64,000 nucleotides of DNA, taken from assembly GCF_001905465.1 (NCBI RefSeq), contig NZ_LISX01000005.1, positions 278 through 64,277 of the forward strand. The letters run 5' to 3'. The stretch is from Kitasatospora sp. CB01950. GTDB lineage: Bacteria > Actinomycetota > Actinomycetes > Streptomycetales > Streptomycetaceae. Made by a program: the position numbers and the translations under genes. The notes below the pieces were generated by a model. The model saw only the letters and a list, made by a program, of their open reading frames with translations, was not told where the DNA came from and did no database searches. Shown here in pieces: positions 38,441 to 49,182 of the stretch. Every line of letters begins with the position of its first letter. Positions within the stretch are counted from its first letter, which is position 1.

Positions 38441-39832
38441 ATGGCTCGCATCATCGTCGTCGGCGCAGGTATGGGCGGTCTCGCCGCCGCGTCCAGGCTC
38501 GGCACCCTCGGACATCGGGTGACGGTCCTGGAGGCCGCCGGGACGTACGGCGGGCAGGTGGGGGCGTACCGGCGGGACGGGTTCGGGTTCGACACCGGGC
38601 CGGGGCTGCTCGCGTTGCCGGCGGTGTACCGGGACCTCGCGCTGAAGACCGGCCGGGAGCCGCTGGAGCAGCTCGTCGGGTTGCGGCCGGTGGACCCGGA
38701 GAGTCGCCATCTGTTCGCGGACGGCACCGAGTTGGCGCTGCCGAACGCCTCGCGCGGCGGTGTCGGCCAGGCCCTGGACGCGGCGTTCGGCGCGGGCGCC
38801 GGCGAGCGGTGGAACGACATGGTCAACCGGGGCCGCACGGTCTGGGAGGCCACCCGCCGTCCGCTGCTGGAGGAGCCCCGCCCGGCCGTCGACCCGGCCG
38901 ACCCGTACCCGGTGCCGCCGCGTCGCGGCCTGTCGCGGCTGCTGCCGCGCGGGCGCCACACACTGGCCGAGGTCGCCGCCCGGGAGTTGGACGGCGCGCC
39001 CGGCCCGACGGCGCTGCTGGCCGAGTACGCGTTGCGGTACGGGCTGAATCCGCTGTCCGCGCCCGCCTCGGCGACCGTGCTGCCGTACATGGAGCAGTCG
39101 TTCGGCGTCTGGTACGTGGACGGCGGCATGCGGGCGCTCGCGGACGCGGTGTTCGCGCGCTGCGAGGCCCGCGGCGTGGAGTTCCGATTCGACACGCCTG
39201 TGCGGGCGTTGGAGCGGGCGGACGGGCGGGTGACCGGCGTCCGCACCGACGACGGGGTGCTGACCGCCGACGCGGTGCTGTCGGCCGTCCCCGGCCTGGG
39301 GGTCTCCGAACCGGCCGAGCCCGCGCCCGGCCGCTTCACCGTGCTGCTCGCCCTGGACGGCGCCCGCCCGGTCGGCACCGCGCACCGCACCGTGCTGCAC
39401 GGCGCGGACGTCGCCGCCGAGGCGCGCGCGGTGTTCACCGACCGCGTCCTGCCCGACCGCCCGACCGTCCAACTGCTGCGCCCGGACGACCCGTCGCTGG
39501 TCCCCGGCCCGGACTGCGAGGCGGCGGTGCTGACCGTCACCGTCCCGGCCGGGATCGCCCTGACGGACGCCCAACAGGACGCCTATGCCGAGCAGTTGAT
39601 GAACGACCTGGCCGCCGCGGGCATCGACCTGCGGGAACGGCTGCGCTGGCGGGAGACCCGGCTGACGGCCTCCGTCCCGGTGCCCGGACTGGCCGGCGGG
39701 CAGCTCGGGCAGGCCAACCGGCCGGGCGAGCCGGGACTGTACCTGATCGGCGCGCACGCCCACCCGGGCGGCGGGCTGGCCCGGGTCGGGATGTCCGCCT
39801 CGATCACGGCCGGGCTGATCGGCCCGGCGTGA
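38441..39832 (+). CDS. phytoene-desaturase-family FAD oxidoreductase
   Basis: A 463-aa flavoprotein of the CrtI/NAD(P)-binding amine-oxidase-like group. The dinucleotide loop is IIVVGAGMGGLAAASRLGTLG, followed by HRVTVLEAAGTYGGQVGAY and the FDTGPGLLALP block. The C-terminal FAD segment is GLYLIGAHAHPGGGLARVGMS. No other carotenoid gene is adjacent, although a polyprenyl diphosphate synthase lies 3 kb away. A role in carotenoid desaturation is therefore possible but unproven; many family members act on other isoprenoids. ATG 38441 opens the nucleotide-binding strand directly. Confidence 0.85.
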   Translation: MARIIVVGAGMGGLAAASRLGTLGHRVTVLEAAGTYGGQVGAYRRDGFGFDTGPGLLALPAVYRDLALKTGREPLEQLVGLRPVDPESRHLFADGTELALPNASRGGVGQALDAAFGAGAGERWNDMVNRGRTVWEATRRPLLEEPRPAVDPADPYPVPPRRGLSRLLPRGRHTLAEVAARELDGAPGPTALLAEYALRYGLNPLSAPASATVLPYMEQSFGVWYVDGGMRALADAVFARCEARGVEFRFDTPVRALERADGRVTGVRTDDGVLTADAVLSAVPGLGVSEPAEPAPGRFTVLLALDGARPVGTAHRTVLHGADVAAEARAVFTDRVLPDRPTVQLLRPDDPSLVPGPDCEAAVLTVTVPAGIALTDAQQDAYAEQLMNDLAAAGIDLRERLRWRETRLTASVPVPGLAGGQLGQANRPGEPGLYLIGAHAHPGGGLARVGMSASITAGLIGPA

Positions 39833-39842
39833 CGCCGCCTCA

Positions 39843-40583
39843 TTACTGCTGCTGGTAGTACCAGTTGTGCTGCTGCTCGCCGGGCTGCTGCGGGATGTAC
39901 GGCTGCTGCTCCGGCTGGTACTGCTGCTGGTACTGCTGTTGCTGCTGCTGCTGCGGGAACTGGTAGACCGGCTGGCCGTACTGGTCGTAGCCGATCAGTT
40001 GCGGCTGCTGCTGTTGCTGCTGCTGCGTGTACGGGTCCTGGTACGGCTGCTGCTGGTAGCCGTAGTCGGGCTGCTGGTACGGCTGTTGCTGGTACTGCTC
40101 CTGCTGCGGCTGGTGGGCGACCGGCTCGTCCGCGTAGACGCCCGCGTCGATCTCCTGGAACTCCTCGTACGCGTACGGCTGTTCGTCCACCGGCTGGTCC
40201 TCGACCGGGCCGACCTCACCGACCTTCGGCGCGGTCTCGACAGTCACCGCCACGCCGGCCGCGCCACCGGTGGCCGCGGCCAGCAGCGGCACCTTCGCCA
40301 GGGGTCCGGGCAGGGTGCCGTCGGCGCGGCGCAGCGACCAGCCCACGGGGCGGCCGCGCTTGACCGAGAGGGTGACCATCGCCTGGCCCGCCGCGAAGGC
40401 TCCGGCGCCCACGACTATCACCGGTACGGAGGACTGGGTCATCCCCACGACGACGCCGAGGAACCCCACCAGCGCGAGTGCCCGCCAGTGCAGCGCGGCC
40501 CGGTTCTGCAGCAGTAGTTCGGCCGCCAGCCAGACCGCGACCAGCGCCAACGCGCCATAGAGGAACAGGTGTCCGATGCCCAT
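39843..40583 (-). CDS. membrane protein with Gln/Tyr-rich tail
   Basis: A 246-aa protein. The first 115 residues hold three hydrophobic segments (LFLYGALALVAVWLAAELLL, ALALVGFLGVVVGM, VPVIVVGAGAFAAGQAMV). An acidic linker (about 120-150) is followed by some 95 residues made almost only of Gln, Tyr and Pro with runs of up to eight Gln, ending YYQQQ. ATG 40583 has GGAGG eight bases upstream. It converges with the flavoprotein gene with 10 bases between stops. Such tails resemble prion-like low-complexity sequence and may drive self-association. No function can be assigned. Confidence 0.8.
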   Translation of the reverse strand: MGIGHLFLYGALALVAVWLAAELLLQNRAALHWRALALVGFLGVVVGMTQSSVPVIVVGAGAFAAGQAMVTLSVKRGRPVGWSLRRADGTLPGPLAKVPLLAAATGGAAGVAVTVETAPKVGEVGPVEDQPVDEQPYAYEEFQEIDAGVYADEPVAHQPQQEQYQQQPYQQPDYGYQQQPYQDPYTQQQQQQQPQLIGYDQYGQPVYQFPQQQQQQQYQQQYQPEQQPYIPQQPGEQQHNWYYQQQ

Positions 40584-41629
40584 CCCCGCAACCTCCAGAC
40601 GCCACCATCACCGCGCGGTTGCGGGCGACTGTACAGCCTCCGGGCAAACACCACCGCATCCCGCACACGCCCAACCTGCACACCTACCCCGCAGCACGCC
40701 ACACCGGCCCCAACACCCCGACCGACAGCCGAACTTCTCCCCCGCCACCGAACCCCGACCCGCACGGCGACACAGCCCGGCGCCTCGGCCACCGGCGGAC
40801 TTTCCTGCCGCCCGAAACCCCGGCCCGCAGGGCGACACGGCCCAGCACCTCGGCCGCCAGCGGACTTTCCTGCCGCCCGAAACCCCGGCCCGCAGGGCGA
40901 CACGGCCCAGCACCTCGGCCGCCAGCAGACTTTCCCGCCGCCCGAAACCCCGGCCCGCAGGGCGACACGGCCCAGCACCTCGGCCGCCAGCAGACTCTCC
41001 TGCCGCCCGAAACCCCGGCCCGCAGGGCCCGGCCCACCCGCCACCGAAGCCCAGCCCGGAGGGCGACGCGACTCAGCGCCCCGGCCACCGGCAGGCTTTC
41101 CTGCCGCCCGAGACCCCGGCCCGCAGGGCCCGGCCCGCCCCCGCCACCGAAACCCCGCCCGCAGAACGACACAGCCCCAACACCCCGGCCGCCAGCGGGC
41201 GCTCCTCCCACCCGGACCCGGCCTGCCCCTGCCGCCGAAGCCCCGCCCCCAGGGCGACACACAGCCCCAGCGGCCACCAGCGGACTTTCCTCCCGCCCGA
41301 ACTCCGGCCCGCAGGGCCCGGCCCGCCCCCGCCACCGAGGCCCAGCCCGGAGGGCGACACAGCCCCAACACCCCGACCGCCGACGGACTTTCCCGCCGCC
41401 CGAAGCCCCGGCCCGCAGGGCCGAACCGCCCCACGCCGGCGAAGCCCCGCCCGCAGGGCGACACACAGCCCCAACACCCCGACCGCCAGCGGGCGTTCCT
41501 CCCGCCCGAAGCCCCGGCCCGCAGGGCCGAACCGCCCCACGCCGGCGAAGCCCCGCCCGCAGGGCGACACACAGGCCCGGCGGACACCAGCAGCCCTTGC
41601 CTCCCGCCCGGCCCCCGCCCGGAGGGCGG
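40584..41629. repeat. non-coding minisatellite region (65-bp units decaying into 106-bp units)
   Basis: About 1 kb without a gene. Near-identical 65-bp units start at GACTTTCC 40798, 40863, 40928 and, slightly changed, 40993. The later part keeps the words CCCGGCCCGCAGGGC and CGACACAGCCCCAACACC but with varied spacing, ending in a 106-bp unit repeated at 41401 and 41507. Since 65 is not divisible by three, all long open frames here are by-products of base composition. It separates metF from the Gln-rich membrane protein gene, which is transcribed the same way. Confidence 0.9.
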
Positions 41630-42544
41630 TCAGCGGGTGTGCAGGCCCAGGTTCTGGTAGATCTCCAGCGTCGAGGTGCTGTGGTTGAGCGTGATGAAGT
41701 GCAGGCCCGGCGCGCCCTCCGCGAGGAGCCTCTCGGCCATGGCGGTGGCGTGCTCCAGGCCGACGGCGCGGACCTCGGCCGGGTTCTCGGCGGCGGCCTC
41801 CAGGCGGCGCCGGAACTCCGGCGGGAAGTCGGAGCCCGAGAGCTGCGGGAAGCGCACCAGCTGCCGGATGTTGGTGACCGGCATGATCTCCGGGATGATC
41901 GGCGTCTCGCAGCCGGCCGCCGCGACCCGGTCGCGCAGCCGCAGGTAGTCCTCGACCTCGAAGAACATCTGGGTGATCGCGTAGTCCGCGCCGGCCCGGC
42001 ACTTGGCGACGAAGTGCTTGATGTCCTCGTCCCAGTCGGCGGAGCGCGGGTGCATCTGCGGGAACGCGGCCACGCCGACGCAGAAGTCGCCGATGCCCTT
42101 GATGAGTTCGACCAGCTCGGAGGCGTAGCTGACGCCTTCCGGGTGGCGGACCCACTCGCCCATCGGGTCGCCGGGCGGGTCGCCGCGGACGGCGAGCACG
42201 TTGCGGACGCCCTCGTCGGCGTACTGGCCGATGATGTTGCGCAGTTCGGCCACCGAGTGGTCCACCGCGGTGAGGTGCGCGACGGGGGTGAGGGTGGTCT
42301 CGGTCGCGATCCGGCCGACCAGGTTGACGGTGCGGCCGCGGGAGGAGCCGCCGGCGCCGTAGGTCATGCAGACGAAGTTGGGGTCGAGCGCCTCGACGCG
42401 GCGGATCGCGTCCCAGAGTTTGCGTTCGCCCTCCTCGTTGCGGGGCGGCATGAACTCGAAGGAGAAGGAGCGGTCGCCTGCCGCCAGCAGGTCGCGCACG
42501 GTCTGGGCGCGGTCGCTTCTGGTGGAGGGAATGCCGAGTGCCAT
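41630..42544 (-). CDS. metF: 5,10-methylenetetrahydrofolate reductase
   Basis: A 304-aa FAD-dependent TIM-barrel enzyme reducing methylene-THF to methyl-THF for methionine synthesis. Motifs: [14 protein letters not shown] at the N-terminus, [52 protein letters not shown] and [10 protein letters not shown]. Length is normal for bacterial MetF. ATG 42544. It is divergent from the polyprenyl synthase gene with 170 bases between starts, and its 3' end runs straight into the minisatellite region. Confidence 0.96.
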   Translation of the reverse strand: MALGIPSTRSDRAQTVRDLLAAGDRSFSFEFMPPRNEEGERKLWDAIRRVEALDPNFVCMTYGAGGSSRGRTVNLVGRIATETTLTPVAHLTAVDHSVAELRNIIGQYADEGVRNVLAVRGDPPGDPMGEWVRHPEGVSYASELVELIKGIGDFCVGVAAFPQMHPRSADWDEDIKHFVAKCRAGADYAITQMFFEVEDYLRLRDRVAAAGCETPIIPEIMPVTNIRQLVRFPQLSGSDFPPEFRRRLEAAAENPAEVRAVGLEHATAMAERLLAEGAPGLHFITLNHSTSTLEIYQNLGLHTR

Positions 42545-42714
42545 GCAGGCAGGTTAGCCTTCGGCGGCGCGGCCCGGACAAACCGAGTCCAGGGGCTGAG
42601 ACAGTTGTCGAGATTTCCGGCCATGCCGTTCGCAGTCCGGCCCGGCGGCGGTGGGCGGGCGCACCCGAGCCGGGGCGTTAATCTGACTGTCAGCCCATCT
42701 AACCGGAGTTCCAG

Positions 42715-43821
42715 GTGCCCTCCTCCACCCGTCTTCCCCGCAACCCCATCGACGCGGAAGACGTGCGCGACCGCGTCAATGCCGCGCTGAGTGCGTTCAT
42801 GGCCGAACAGACCGCCCTGCTCTCCGGGATCTCCGACCAGCTCGGCCCGGTCGCCGACGCGCTGCGCGAATTCCTGCTCGACGGCGGCAAGCGGCTGCGT
42901 CCGGCGTTCTGCTACTGGGGCTGGCGCGCGGCCGGCGGCGACGCCGACGAACCCGGCATCGAGCGGGCCGCGGCCGCCCTGGAGCTGCTGCAGGCCAGCG
43001 CCCTGGTGCACGACGACCTGATGGACCGCAGCGACACCCGCCGCGGCGTGCCGTCCGTGCACCGCCGCTTCGAGGGCATGCACCGGGCCAACGGCTGGCG
43101 CGGCGACCGCGAGCAGTACGGCGCGTCCGCGGCGGTGCTGCTCGGCGACCTGCTGCTGATCTGGTGCGACGAGCTGTTCCAGCGCTCGGGGCTGCCCGCC
43201 GCCGCGGTGTCCGCCGGCAAGCCCGCCTTCGACCTGATGCGCACCGAGGTCATGCTCGGCCAGTACCTGGACGTCCTGGAGCCGGTCTCGGGCGACTCCA
43301 CCGACGCCGGCGCACTCGACCGCGCGCGCACCGTCCTGCACTACAAGTCGGCGAAGTACACCATCGAGCGCCCCCTCCAGGTCGGCGCGCTGCTGGCCGG
43401 CGCGGGCCCGGACCTGGTCGAGGCGCTCGGCAACTTCGGCCTGCCGCTGGGCGAGGCGTTCCAGCTCCGGGACGACCTGCTCGGCGTCTTCGGCGACCCG
43501 GCGGTCACCGGAAAGCCGGCCGGCGACGACCTGCGCGAGGGCAAGCGCACCCTGCTGGTCGCGCACGCGATGCGCGGCCTGTCGGAGATCGACGCCAAGC
43601 AGCTGGACGCCCGGCTCGGCGCGCCGGACCTCACCGCCGACGAGGTGGTCGAGCTGCGCGAGCTGATCTCCGCCAGCGGCGCCCCGGCGCTCGTCGAGGC
43701 CCGCATCGACCAGCTGCTCGACGAGGCGCTGGCTGCCCTGCGCACCGCCCCGATCAGCGACGGCCCGGCCCGCGAGGTGCTGCTGGCGCTGGCGGACGCG
43801 GCGACCGTGCGGAAGTACTAG
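42715..43821 (+). CDS. polyprenyl diphosphate synthase
   Basis: A 368-aa all-helical trans-prenyltransferase joining isopentenyl units. The first aspartate-rich motif is ALVHDDLMDRSDTRRG (Asp100, Asp101, Asp104). The second is LRDDLLGVFGD (Asp253, Asp254, Asp261). The LDGGKRLRPAF block and the basic KSAKYTIERPL segment are also present. The residues before the first motif (ELLQASAL) do not allow a safe call of chain length; geranylgeranyl or longer is possible. GTG 42715 has GGAG seven bases upstream. Its last 68 bases overlap the end of the convergent VanZ gene. Confidence 0.93.
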   Translation: MPSSTRLPRNPIDAEDVRDRVNAALSAFMAEQTALLSGISDQLGPVADALREFLLDGGKRLRPAFCYWGWRAAGGDADEPGIERAAAALELLQASALVHDDLMDRSDTRRGVPSVHRRFEGMHRANGWRGDREQYGASAAVLLGDLLLIWCDELFQRSGLPAAAVSAGKPAFDLMRTEVMLGQYLDVLEPVSGDSTDAGALDRARTVLHYKSAKYTIERPLQVGALLAGAGPDLVEALGNFGLPLGEAFQLRDDLLGVFGDPAVTGKPAGDDLREGKRTLLVAHAMRGLSEIDAKQLDARLGAPDLTADEVVELRELISASGAPALVEARIDQLLDEALAALRTAPISDGPAREVLLALADAATVRKY

Positions 43822-44452
43822 AAGCAGACCAACGGCGTCGGGAGGACCACGCGGCCAGCCCGGCGCCGGCGGCGTTCAGCAGGACGTCGTCCACCGAGGA
43901 GACCCGGTCCAGCCACAGCACGTACTGGGCGGTCTCCACCAGCACCGAGCAGGCCGCGCCGAGTGCCAGCATCCGCGGCACCGAGGCGAGTGCGCGGAAC
44001 CGTATCGGCGCGAAGCGGCCGAGCGCGGCGAACACCAGCAGGTTGCCGACGATCTGCACCGTCGCGGTGACCGGTGTGCCGTGGGTGAGGATCGCGTGGA
44101 TGTCCCGCAGCGGCAGCAGGCTCACCCGCCGGGGCGCGACGCCCGCCCCGGGCCCGGGCAGCATGATCATCCACACCCAGGGCAAGGTCCCGTGCACCAT
44201 CGCGACCTCGGCGACCGAACGCCGCCATCCGTCGGCCGTGCCGCCCCGGCGCCGCGCCAGCGCCCACACCACCGCCGCGGACAGCGGCAGCGCGGCCAGC
44301 GACCAGAACACCGCCGCGTTGATGGTGACCAGCCAGGGCTGCCACCCGGCACGGTGGTGCAGCGGCCGCTGCGCGACGAACGCGACGGCCGCCGCGAGAA
44401 GCAGCGCCGGACCGAACAGCGCGATCCGGCGGGCACGGGGTACGGGGTTCAC
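43754..44452 (-). CDS. VanZ-family membrane protein
   Basis: A 232-aa membrane protein with about five hydrophobic segments. VanZ-like marks are TVQIVGNLLVFAALGRFAPI, the segment ending SVLVETAQYVLWLDRVSSVDDVLLNAAGAGL, and a preceding MVHGTLPWVWMIML. VanZ itself raises teicoplanin resistance; the function of family members here is unknown. The start is uncertain: GTG 44452 opens just before the first membrane segment but its GGAG is too close, while GTG 44480 and the long frame to 44611 are alternatives. The 3' end overlaps the polyprenyl synthase gene tail to tail. Confidence 0.75.
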   Translation of the reverse strand: MNPVPRARRIALFGPALLLAAAVAFVAQRPLHHRAGWQPWLVTINAAVFWSLAALPLSAAVVWALARRRGGTADGWRRSVAEVAMVHGTLPWVWMIMLPGPGAGVAPRRVSLLPLRDIHAILTHGTPVTATVQIVGNLLVFAALGRFAPIRFRALASVPRMLALGAACSVLVETAQYVLWLDRVSSVDDVLLNAAGAGLAAWSSRRRWSASSTSARSPRPPAPAAPRGPGRR

Positions 44453-44651
44453 GACTCCACGGAGGACGGCAAGGCCCTCCACGGTTCCCGGACACCACGC
44501 GCGGCCGGCCTTCCCCACAGCCGACCGGGCAGAGCCGCCGCGGACGGCCTGCCCGCGCGCCACAGCCGTGCCCGGGCCACCGGCCCCGAGGCCCCCACCG
44601 GTTCCGAACACCGCGCCACCGACCGGGCCGCGCGCGGGCTGCCCGCCAGGG

Positions 44652-45287
44652 CTAGCGCAGGCGCGCCGCCAGTTCGGCTGCGGCCGCGCCCGGGTCCTCG
44701 GCCGCGGTGAGCGCCCGGACGACCACGATGCGGGTGGCGCCGGCGTCCAGCACCTGGTCGAGGTTGCCCCGGTCGATGCCGCCGATGGCGAACCACGGCC
44801 GGTCCGGGTTCCGGTCGGCCGCGTGGCGGACCAGGTCGAGGCCGGGGGCGTGGCGGCCGGGCTTGGTGGGGGTGGGCCAGACCGGGCCGGTGCAGAAGTA
44901 GTCGACGCCGGGTTCGGCGATCGCCGCGTCCACCTCGCTCTCGGCGTGGCAGGAGCGTCCGATCAGCACGTCCTCGCCGAGGATCGCCCGGGCCACCCGC
45001 ACCGGCAGGTCGTCCTGCCCGAGGTGCAGCACGTCGGGGCGGGCGCCGTACGCGACGTCGGCGCGGTCGTTGACGGCCAGCAGCTTGCCGTGCCGCTTCG
45101 CCGCGTCTGCGAAGACCTCCAGGAATTCGAGTTCCTGGCGGGCCTCCAGGTTCTTGTCGCGGAGCTGGACGATGTCGACGCCGCCGGCCAGCACGGCGTC
45201 CAGGAAGTCGGCCAGGTCGCCCTGTTCGCGCCGGGCGTCGGTGCAGAGGTAGAGCTTCGCGTCGGCGAGTTGCCGGCGGGCCGTCAC
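44652..45287 (-). CDS. thiE: thiamine phosphate synthase
   Basis: A 211-aa TIM-barrel enzyme joining HMP-diphosphate and thiazole phosphate to thiamine phosphate. Motifs: [75 protein letters not shown] and [16 protein letters not shown] 45287 overlaps the stop of the small DNA-binding protein gene (GTGA). It is on the opposite strand to the riboswitch-controlled thiO-thiS-thiG operon 1.7 kb away, and no TPP riboswitch precedes it. Confidence 0.95.
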   Translation of the reverse strand: MTARRQLADAKLYLCTDARREQGDLADFLDAVLAGGVDIVQLRDKNLEARQELEFLEVFADAAKRHGKLLAVNDRADVAYGARPDVLHLGQDDLPVRVARAILGEDVLIGRSCHAESEVDAAIAEPGVDYFCTGPVWPTPTKPGRHAPGLDLVRHAADRNPDRPWFAIGGIDRGNLDQVLDAGATRIVVVRALTAAEDPGAAAAELAARLR

Positions 45288-45649
45288 AGTGCGAGGGCCT
45301 GGGCGCGGCGCTTGACCTCGGTGCCGCGGTTCTCGCGCAGCGCCTGGATCGGGCTGCCGGGCAGCGACGGGTCCTCGGTGAACATCCACTCGAGGATCTC
45401 CTGGTCGGAGAAGCCGCAGTCGCGCAGCACCGTGAGGGTGCCGATCAGGTGCTTGACCGGACCGTCGTCCTCGATGAAGTCGGCGGGCACCTGGAGGGAG
45501 TTGTTCTGGCCGCGGCGGACGGCCAGCAGGGTGCGGTTCTTCACCATGTCCCGGACCTCGGTGATCACCACGCCCCACCGCTCGGAGATGTCGGGCAGGT
45601 ACAGCCACGCAGGGACCAGGGCGTCGATCTTGGGATCAATAGTGCTCAC
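45284..45649 (-). CDS. Rv2175c-family DNA-binding protein
   Basis: A 121-aa protein. It has an N-terminal winged-helix-like part ([37 protein letters not shown]) and a C-terminal helical part ([18 protein letters not shown], then [19 protein letters not shown]). The M. tuberculosis homologue Rv2175c binds DNA and is a substrate of the PASTA-type kinase PknL. A PASTA kinase gene lies 3.6 kb away here, so the link may be kept. GTG 45649 has only a weak G-rich site before it. The stop overlaps thiE. Confidence 0.88.
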   Translation of the reverse strand: MSTIDPKIDALVPAWLYLPDISERWGVVITEVRDMVKNRTLLAVRRGQNNSLQVPADFIEDDGPVKHLIGTLTVLRDCGFSDQEILEWMFTEDPSLPGSPIQALRENRGTEVKRRAQALAL

Positions 45650-45669
45650 GCCCCCAGCCTACCCACGCG

Positions 45670-46866
45670 CTACGCGGTCGCCGCCTTCAGCTGGACGGCG
45701 GGGTCGGCGGCGAGCGCGGGATCGAGCACGGCGCCGCGTTCGATCAGGCGGCGGCCCTGCGCCAGGTCGCGCGGCCGGTCCACGGCGAGCAGCGCGACGA
45801 GGACGCCGTCGCGCAGCCACAGCACCGACCAGTCGCGCCCGGACGGGGAGCCGCGCCACAGCAGGTGGTCGGCCCCGGCATGCCGGCCCGCGTACTGCAC
45901 CATGCGGTCGAACTGCTCGGACCAGAAGTACGGGACGGGGTCGTAGGGCGCGTCCAGGGCGCCGAGCACGGACGCGGCGACCGTGCCGCCGGAGTGCAGC
46001 GCGTGGTCCCAGTGCTGGACGGCCAGCCGGGTGCCGAACCGGGCGGACGGGTAGGAGACGCAGTCGCCGGCCGCCCAGACGCCGGGCAGTGCGGTGCGCA
46101 GCCGGTCGTCGACCGGGACGGTGCCGTCGGGGTCGAGGGCGAGCGGGCTGTCGGCGAGCCAGCCGGTGGCGGGGCGGGCGCCGATGCCGACCACCACCTC
46201 GTCCGCGGGCAGGTGGGTGCCGTCGGCGAGCAGCACCCCGCCGTCGGCGGCCCCGGCGACGCCGACGCCGCAGCGCAGTTCGACGCCCGCGGCGGCGTAC
46301 CACTCGGCCATCAGCGCGCCGAGTTCGGCGGGCAGCGCCCCGGCGAGCGGGGTGGCGGCGGCCTCCACCACGGTGACGTGGCAGCCGAGGGCGCGGGCGA
46401 CGGTGGCGGTCTCGGCGCCGATCCAGCCCGCGCCGACCAGCACGATCCGCCGGCCGGGGGTGAGTGCGGCGCGCAGCGCGTGCGCGTCGTCGACGGTGCG
46501 CAGGGTGCGGGCGCCGGGCAGGCCGGGGAGGGTGCGCGGGTCGGCGCCGGTGGCGATCACCAGGGCGCTGTACGGGAGTTCGCCGCCGTCGGTGTGCAGC
46601 ACGCCGGCGGTCAGGCCGGTGGCGCGGCGGCCGGTGAGCAGTTCGACGCCGAGGTCGGTCCAGTCGAGTTCGAAGGCGGTGGCGTCGGCCTTGCCGAGCA
46701 GGACGTCCTTGGACAGCGGCGGCCGGTCGTACGGCAGGTGGAGTTCCTCGCCGACCAGGGTGATCGCGCCCTGCCAGCCTCCCTGTCGCAGGTTCAGGGC
46801 GGCCTGTGCGCCCGCCATGCCCGCCCCGACCACGACGACCCGGTCCGTTGCCCTCAGCTCAGCCAC
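45670..46866 (-). CDS. FAD/NAD(P)-dependent oxidoreductase, ferredoxin-reductase-like
   Basis: A 398-aa flavoprotein. The FAD loop is VVVVGAGMAGAQAALNLRQGGW, then LPYDRPPLSKDVL, ALVIATGADPR, the NAD(P) loop IVLVGAGWIGAETATVARALG and VWAAGDCVSYP. A C-terminal reductase domain contains PYFWSEQFDRMVQYAG. This layout fits ferredoxin or rubredoxin reductases that serve P450s and dioxygenases, but no such partner is adjacent. GTG 46866 is divergent from the TPP riboswitch-thiO operon. The physiological partner is unknown. Confidence 0.9.
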   Translation of the reverse strand: MAELRATDRVVVVGAGMAGAQAALNLRQGGWQGAITLVGEELHLPYDRPPLSKDVLLGKADATAFELDWTDLGVELLTGRRATGLTAGVLHTDGGELPYSALVIATGADPRTLPGLPGARTLRTVDDAHALRAALTPGRRIVLVGAGWIGAETATVARALGCHVTVVEAAATPLAGALPAELGALMAEWYAAAGVELRCGVGVAGAADGGVLLADGTHLPADEVVVGIGARPATGWLADSPLALDPDGTVPVDDRLRTALPGVWAAGDCVSYPSARFGTRLAVQHWDHALHSGGTVAASVLGALDAPYDPVPYFWSEQFDRMVQYAGRHAGADHLLWRGSPSGRDWSVLWLRDGVLVALLAVDRPRDLAQGRRLIERGAVLDPALAADPAVQLKAATA

Positions 46867-46939
46867 GGCCCCACCCTAACCGCCCGCATGCGCCTATGGG
46901 CGGGGGTCGGCCCGGCGTTAAAGTGGAGGGACTGACTAT

Positions 46940-47033
46940 CACGGGAGCCCGGCGCACCGGGCTGAGAGGCGGGCTGTGGCGGCCCGCGACCGTCCGAACC
47001 TGATCCGGGTCATGCCGGCGAAGGGAGAAGAGG
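46940..47033 (+). promoter_or_regulatory. TPP riboswitch (THI element)
   Basis: Conserved blocks are GGGAGCCCGG (46943-46952), GCTGAGAGG (46961-46969) and CCTGATCCGGGTCATGCCGG (46999-47018), followed by CGAAGGGAG. The final AAGGGAG overlaps the ribosome-binding region of thiO, which starts at 47038, and no terminator is seen, so control is probably at translation. It should lower thiO-thiS-thiG expression when thiamine diphosphate is plentiful. Confidence 0.93.
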
Positions 47034-47037
47034 CGTT

Positions 47038-48179
47038 GTGGCTCATTCCGACGTGCTGGTGATCGGCGGGGGCATCATCGGCCTCGGCGTCGCCTGGCGC
47101 ACCGCGCAACGCGGGCTGCGCGTCGCGGTGGTGGACCCGTCGCCGGGCGGCGGCGCGGCCCGGGTGGCCGCGGGGATGCTCGCCCCGGTCACCGAACTCC
47201 AGTACGGCGAGGAGCCGTTGCTGCGCCTGGGCATGGCGTCCAACGAGCGGTACGGCGCGTTCGCCGCCGAGCTGACCGAACTCACCGGCCTGGACACCGG
47301 CTACCGCCGCACCGGCACGCTGGCCGTCGCGCTGGACTCCGACGACCGCGAGGAACTGCGCGAACTGCACGCCTTCCACGGCCGGTTGGGCCTGGCCTCG
47401 GAGTGGCTGACCGGCCGGGAGTGCCGCCGGCTGGAGCCGATGCTGGCGCCCGGGGTGCGCGGCGGCCTGCACGTCGCCGAGGACCACCAGGTGGACGGCC
47501 GCCGACTGGCCACCGCGCTGGTCGCGGCGTGCAAGCTGCTGGGCGTCGCCTTCCACCGCACCCAGGCCGCCGCGCTGCTGACCGACGGCGAACGCGCCAC
47601 CGGCGTACGGCTGTTGACCGGCGAGCACCTGACGGCCGGCCGGACGGTGCTGGCGGCGGGCTCCCGCAGCCACCTGCTGCCGGGCCTGCCGGACGGGGTG
47701 CTGCCGGCGATCCGCCCGGTCAAGGGGCAGGTGCTGCGGCTGCGCATCCCCGAGCTGTACGCGCCGTTCCTGTCCCGCAACGTGCGCGCCGTGGTGCGCG
47801 GCCGGCACCTGTACCTGGTGCCGCGCGCCGACGGCGAGTTGGTGATCGGCGCGACCACCGAGGAGATGGGGCACGACACCACGGTCACCGCGGGCGGCGT
47901 CTACGAGCTGCTCCGCGACGCGCACGAACTCGTCCCCGGCATCACCGAGTTGCCGCTGGTGGAGACCAACGCGGGCCTGCGGCCCGGCTCCCCCGACAAC
48001 GCGCCGCTGCTCGGCCCGACCTCGCTGGACGGCCTGGCCGCCGCCACCGGGCACTACCGCAACGGCGTGCTGCTCACCCCGGTCACCGCCGACCTGCTCG
48101 CCGACTACCTGGCCACCGGCGAACTCCCCACGCTGGCCGCCGACTTCACCCCCGACCGCTTCCGCACCGAGGTGCCCGC

Positions 48180-48183
<4 letters not shown>
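47038..48183 (+). CDS. thiO: glycine oxidase ThiO
   Basis: A 381-aa FAD amine oxidase oxidising glycine to the imine (dehydroglycine) used for thiazole synthesis. The FAD loop is DVLVIGGGIIGLGVAWRTAQRG. Other blocks are GMLAPVTELQYGEEP, PVKGQVLRLR, LVPRADGELVIGATTEE and the C-terminal TGHYRNGVLLTPVTADLLADY. GTG 47038 follows the riboswitch directly. Its stop overlaps thiS (ATGA). Length and motifs are normal. Confidence 0.95.

Positions 48184-49182
<999 letters not shown>

Noticed and set aside
38149..39763. Long minus-strand frames opposite the flavoprotein gene
   Set aside because: Ser/Arg/Pro-rich or Gly/Arg-rich shadows without domains.
40798..41030. Possible CRISPR array (regular 65-bp repetition)
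   Set aside because: Whole units are repeated with no variable spacers, and no cas gene is near.
40478..42790. Several long Pro/Arg/Ala-rich open frames across the minisatellite
   Set aside because: The 65-bp unit shifts frame in every copy; no product is conserved between copies, and the frames exist only because stop codons are rare in this composition.
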